This document shows positions 5,855 through 5,856 of a DNA stretch of 5,856 bases, in pieces. Positions within the stretch are counted from its first letter, which is position 1. The number at the start of each line of letters is the position of its first letter. Origin of the DNA: JBDIAR01 sp039812545 (GTDB lineage: Bacteria > Actinomycetota > Actinomycetes > Actinomycetales > Dermatophilaceae). Both the position numbers and the translations under genes were made by a program. The notes under the pieces were generated by a model, which was given only the letters and a program-made list of their open reading frames with translations, was not told the DNA's origin and searched no databases. The DNA lies in NCBI GenBank assembly GCA_039812545.1, contig JBDIAR010000197.1, positions 1 to 5,856 of the forward strand. The letters run 5' to 3'.

Positions 5855-5856
5855 CC

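Overview
This is a GC-rich window with high third-position GC and frequent GTG starts, which points to a high-GC actinobacterium. The VOC, CorA, MoxR/VWA and GNAT proteins all look actinobacterial. The family Intrasporangiaceae/Dermatophilaceae is possible from general impression, but this window does not settle it. Everything looks chromosomal: there is no transposase, integrase, tRNA, rRNA, CRISPR array or phage gene.

Layout. Bases 1-309 (+) hold the 3' end of a PhnB-like VOC (glyoxalase-fold) protein cut by the window edge. Next on the same strand is a CorA-family divalent-cation channel, ending at 1404, whose signature GMN tripeptide reads GQN. It converges on a minus-strand block. The 126-base gap between the two stop codons holds a 57-nt, almost perfect palindrome (22-bp arms plus an inner 4-bp stem), which probably ends transcription from both sides. 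The minus-strand block, in transcription order, is a GNAT acetyltransferase (5841-5050), a 103-nt gap, a MoxR/Mg-chelatase-type AAA+ ATPase (4946-3558) and a VWA-domain protein (3558-1531). The last two share a TGATG stop/start overlap.

How the genes work together. The ATPase and the VWA protein form a translationally coupled pair like other MoxR-VWA and BchI-BchD couples. In such pairs an AAA+ ring works with a MIDAS-bearing partner to remodel or assemble a client, sometimes with metal insertion. The client here is unknown. The GNAT protein belongs by recognition to the Rv0428c/cg3035-like group, in which an N-acetylglutamate synthase has been described. CorA and the VOC protein are probably independent genes.

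Three sequence-level signals stand out. (1) The heptamer GGCATAC/GTATGCC occurs nine times, on both strands, while GCGTAC/GTACGC is absent by eye; eight of the nine sites are made by choosing the TAT or GCA codon. (2) The GNAT and MoxR genes both start with a GTG exactly 7 nt after a TANNNT -10-like box and lack a Shine-Dalgarno sequence, suggesting leaderless transcripts; CorA may do something similar. (3) The convergent-gene palindrome is long, nearly perfect and lacks a T-tract.
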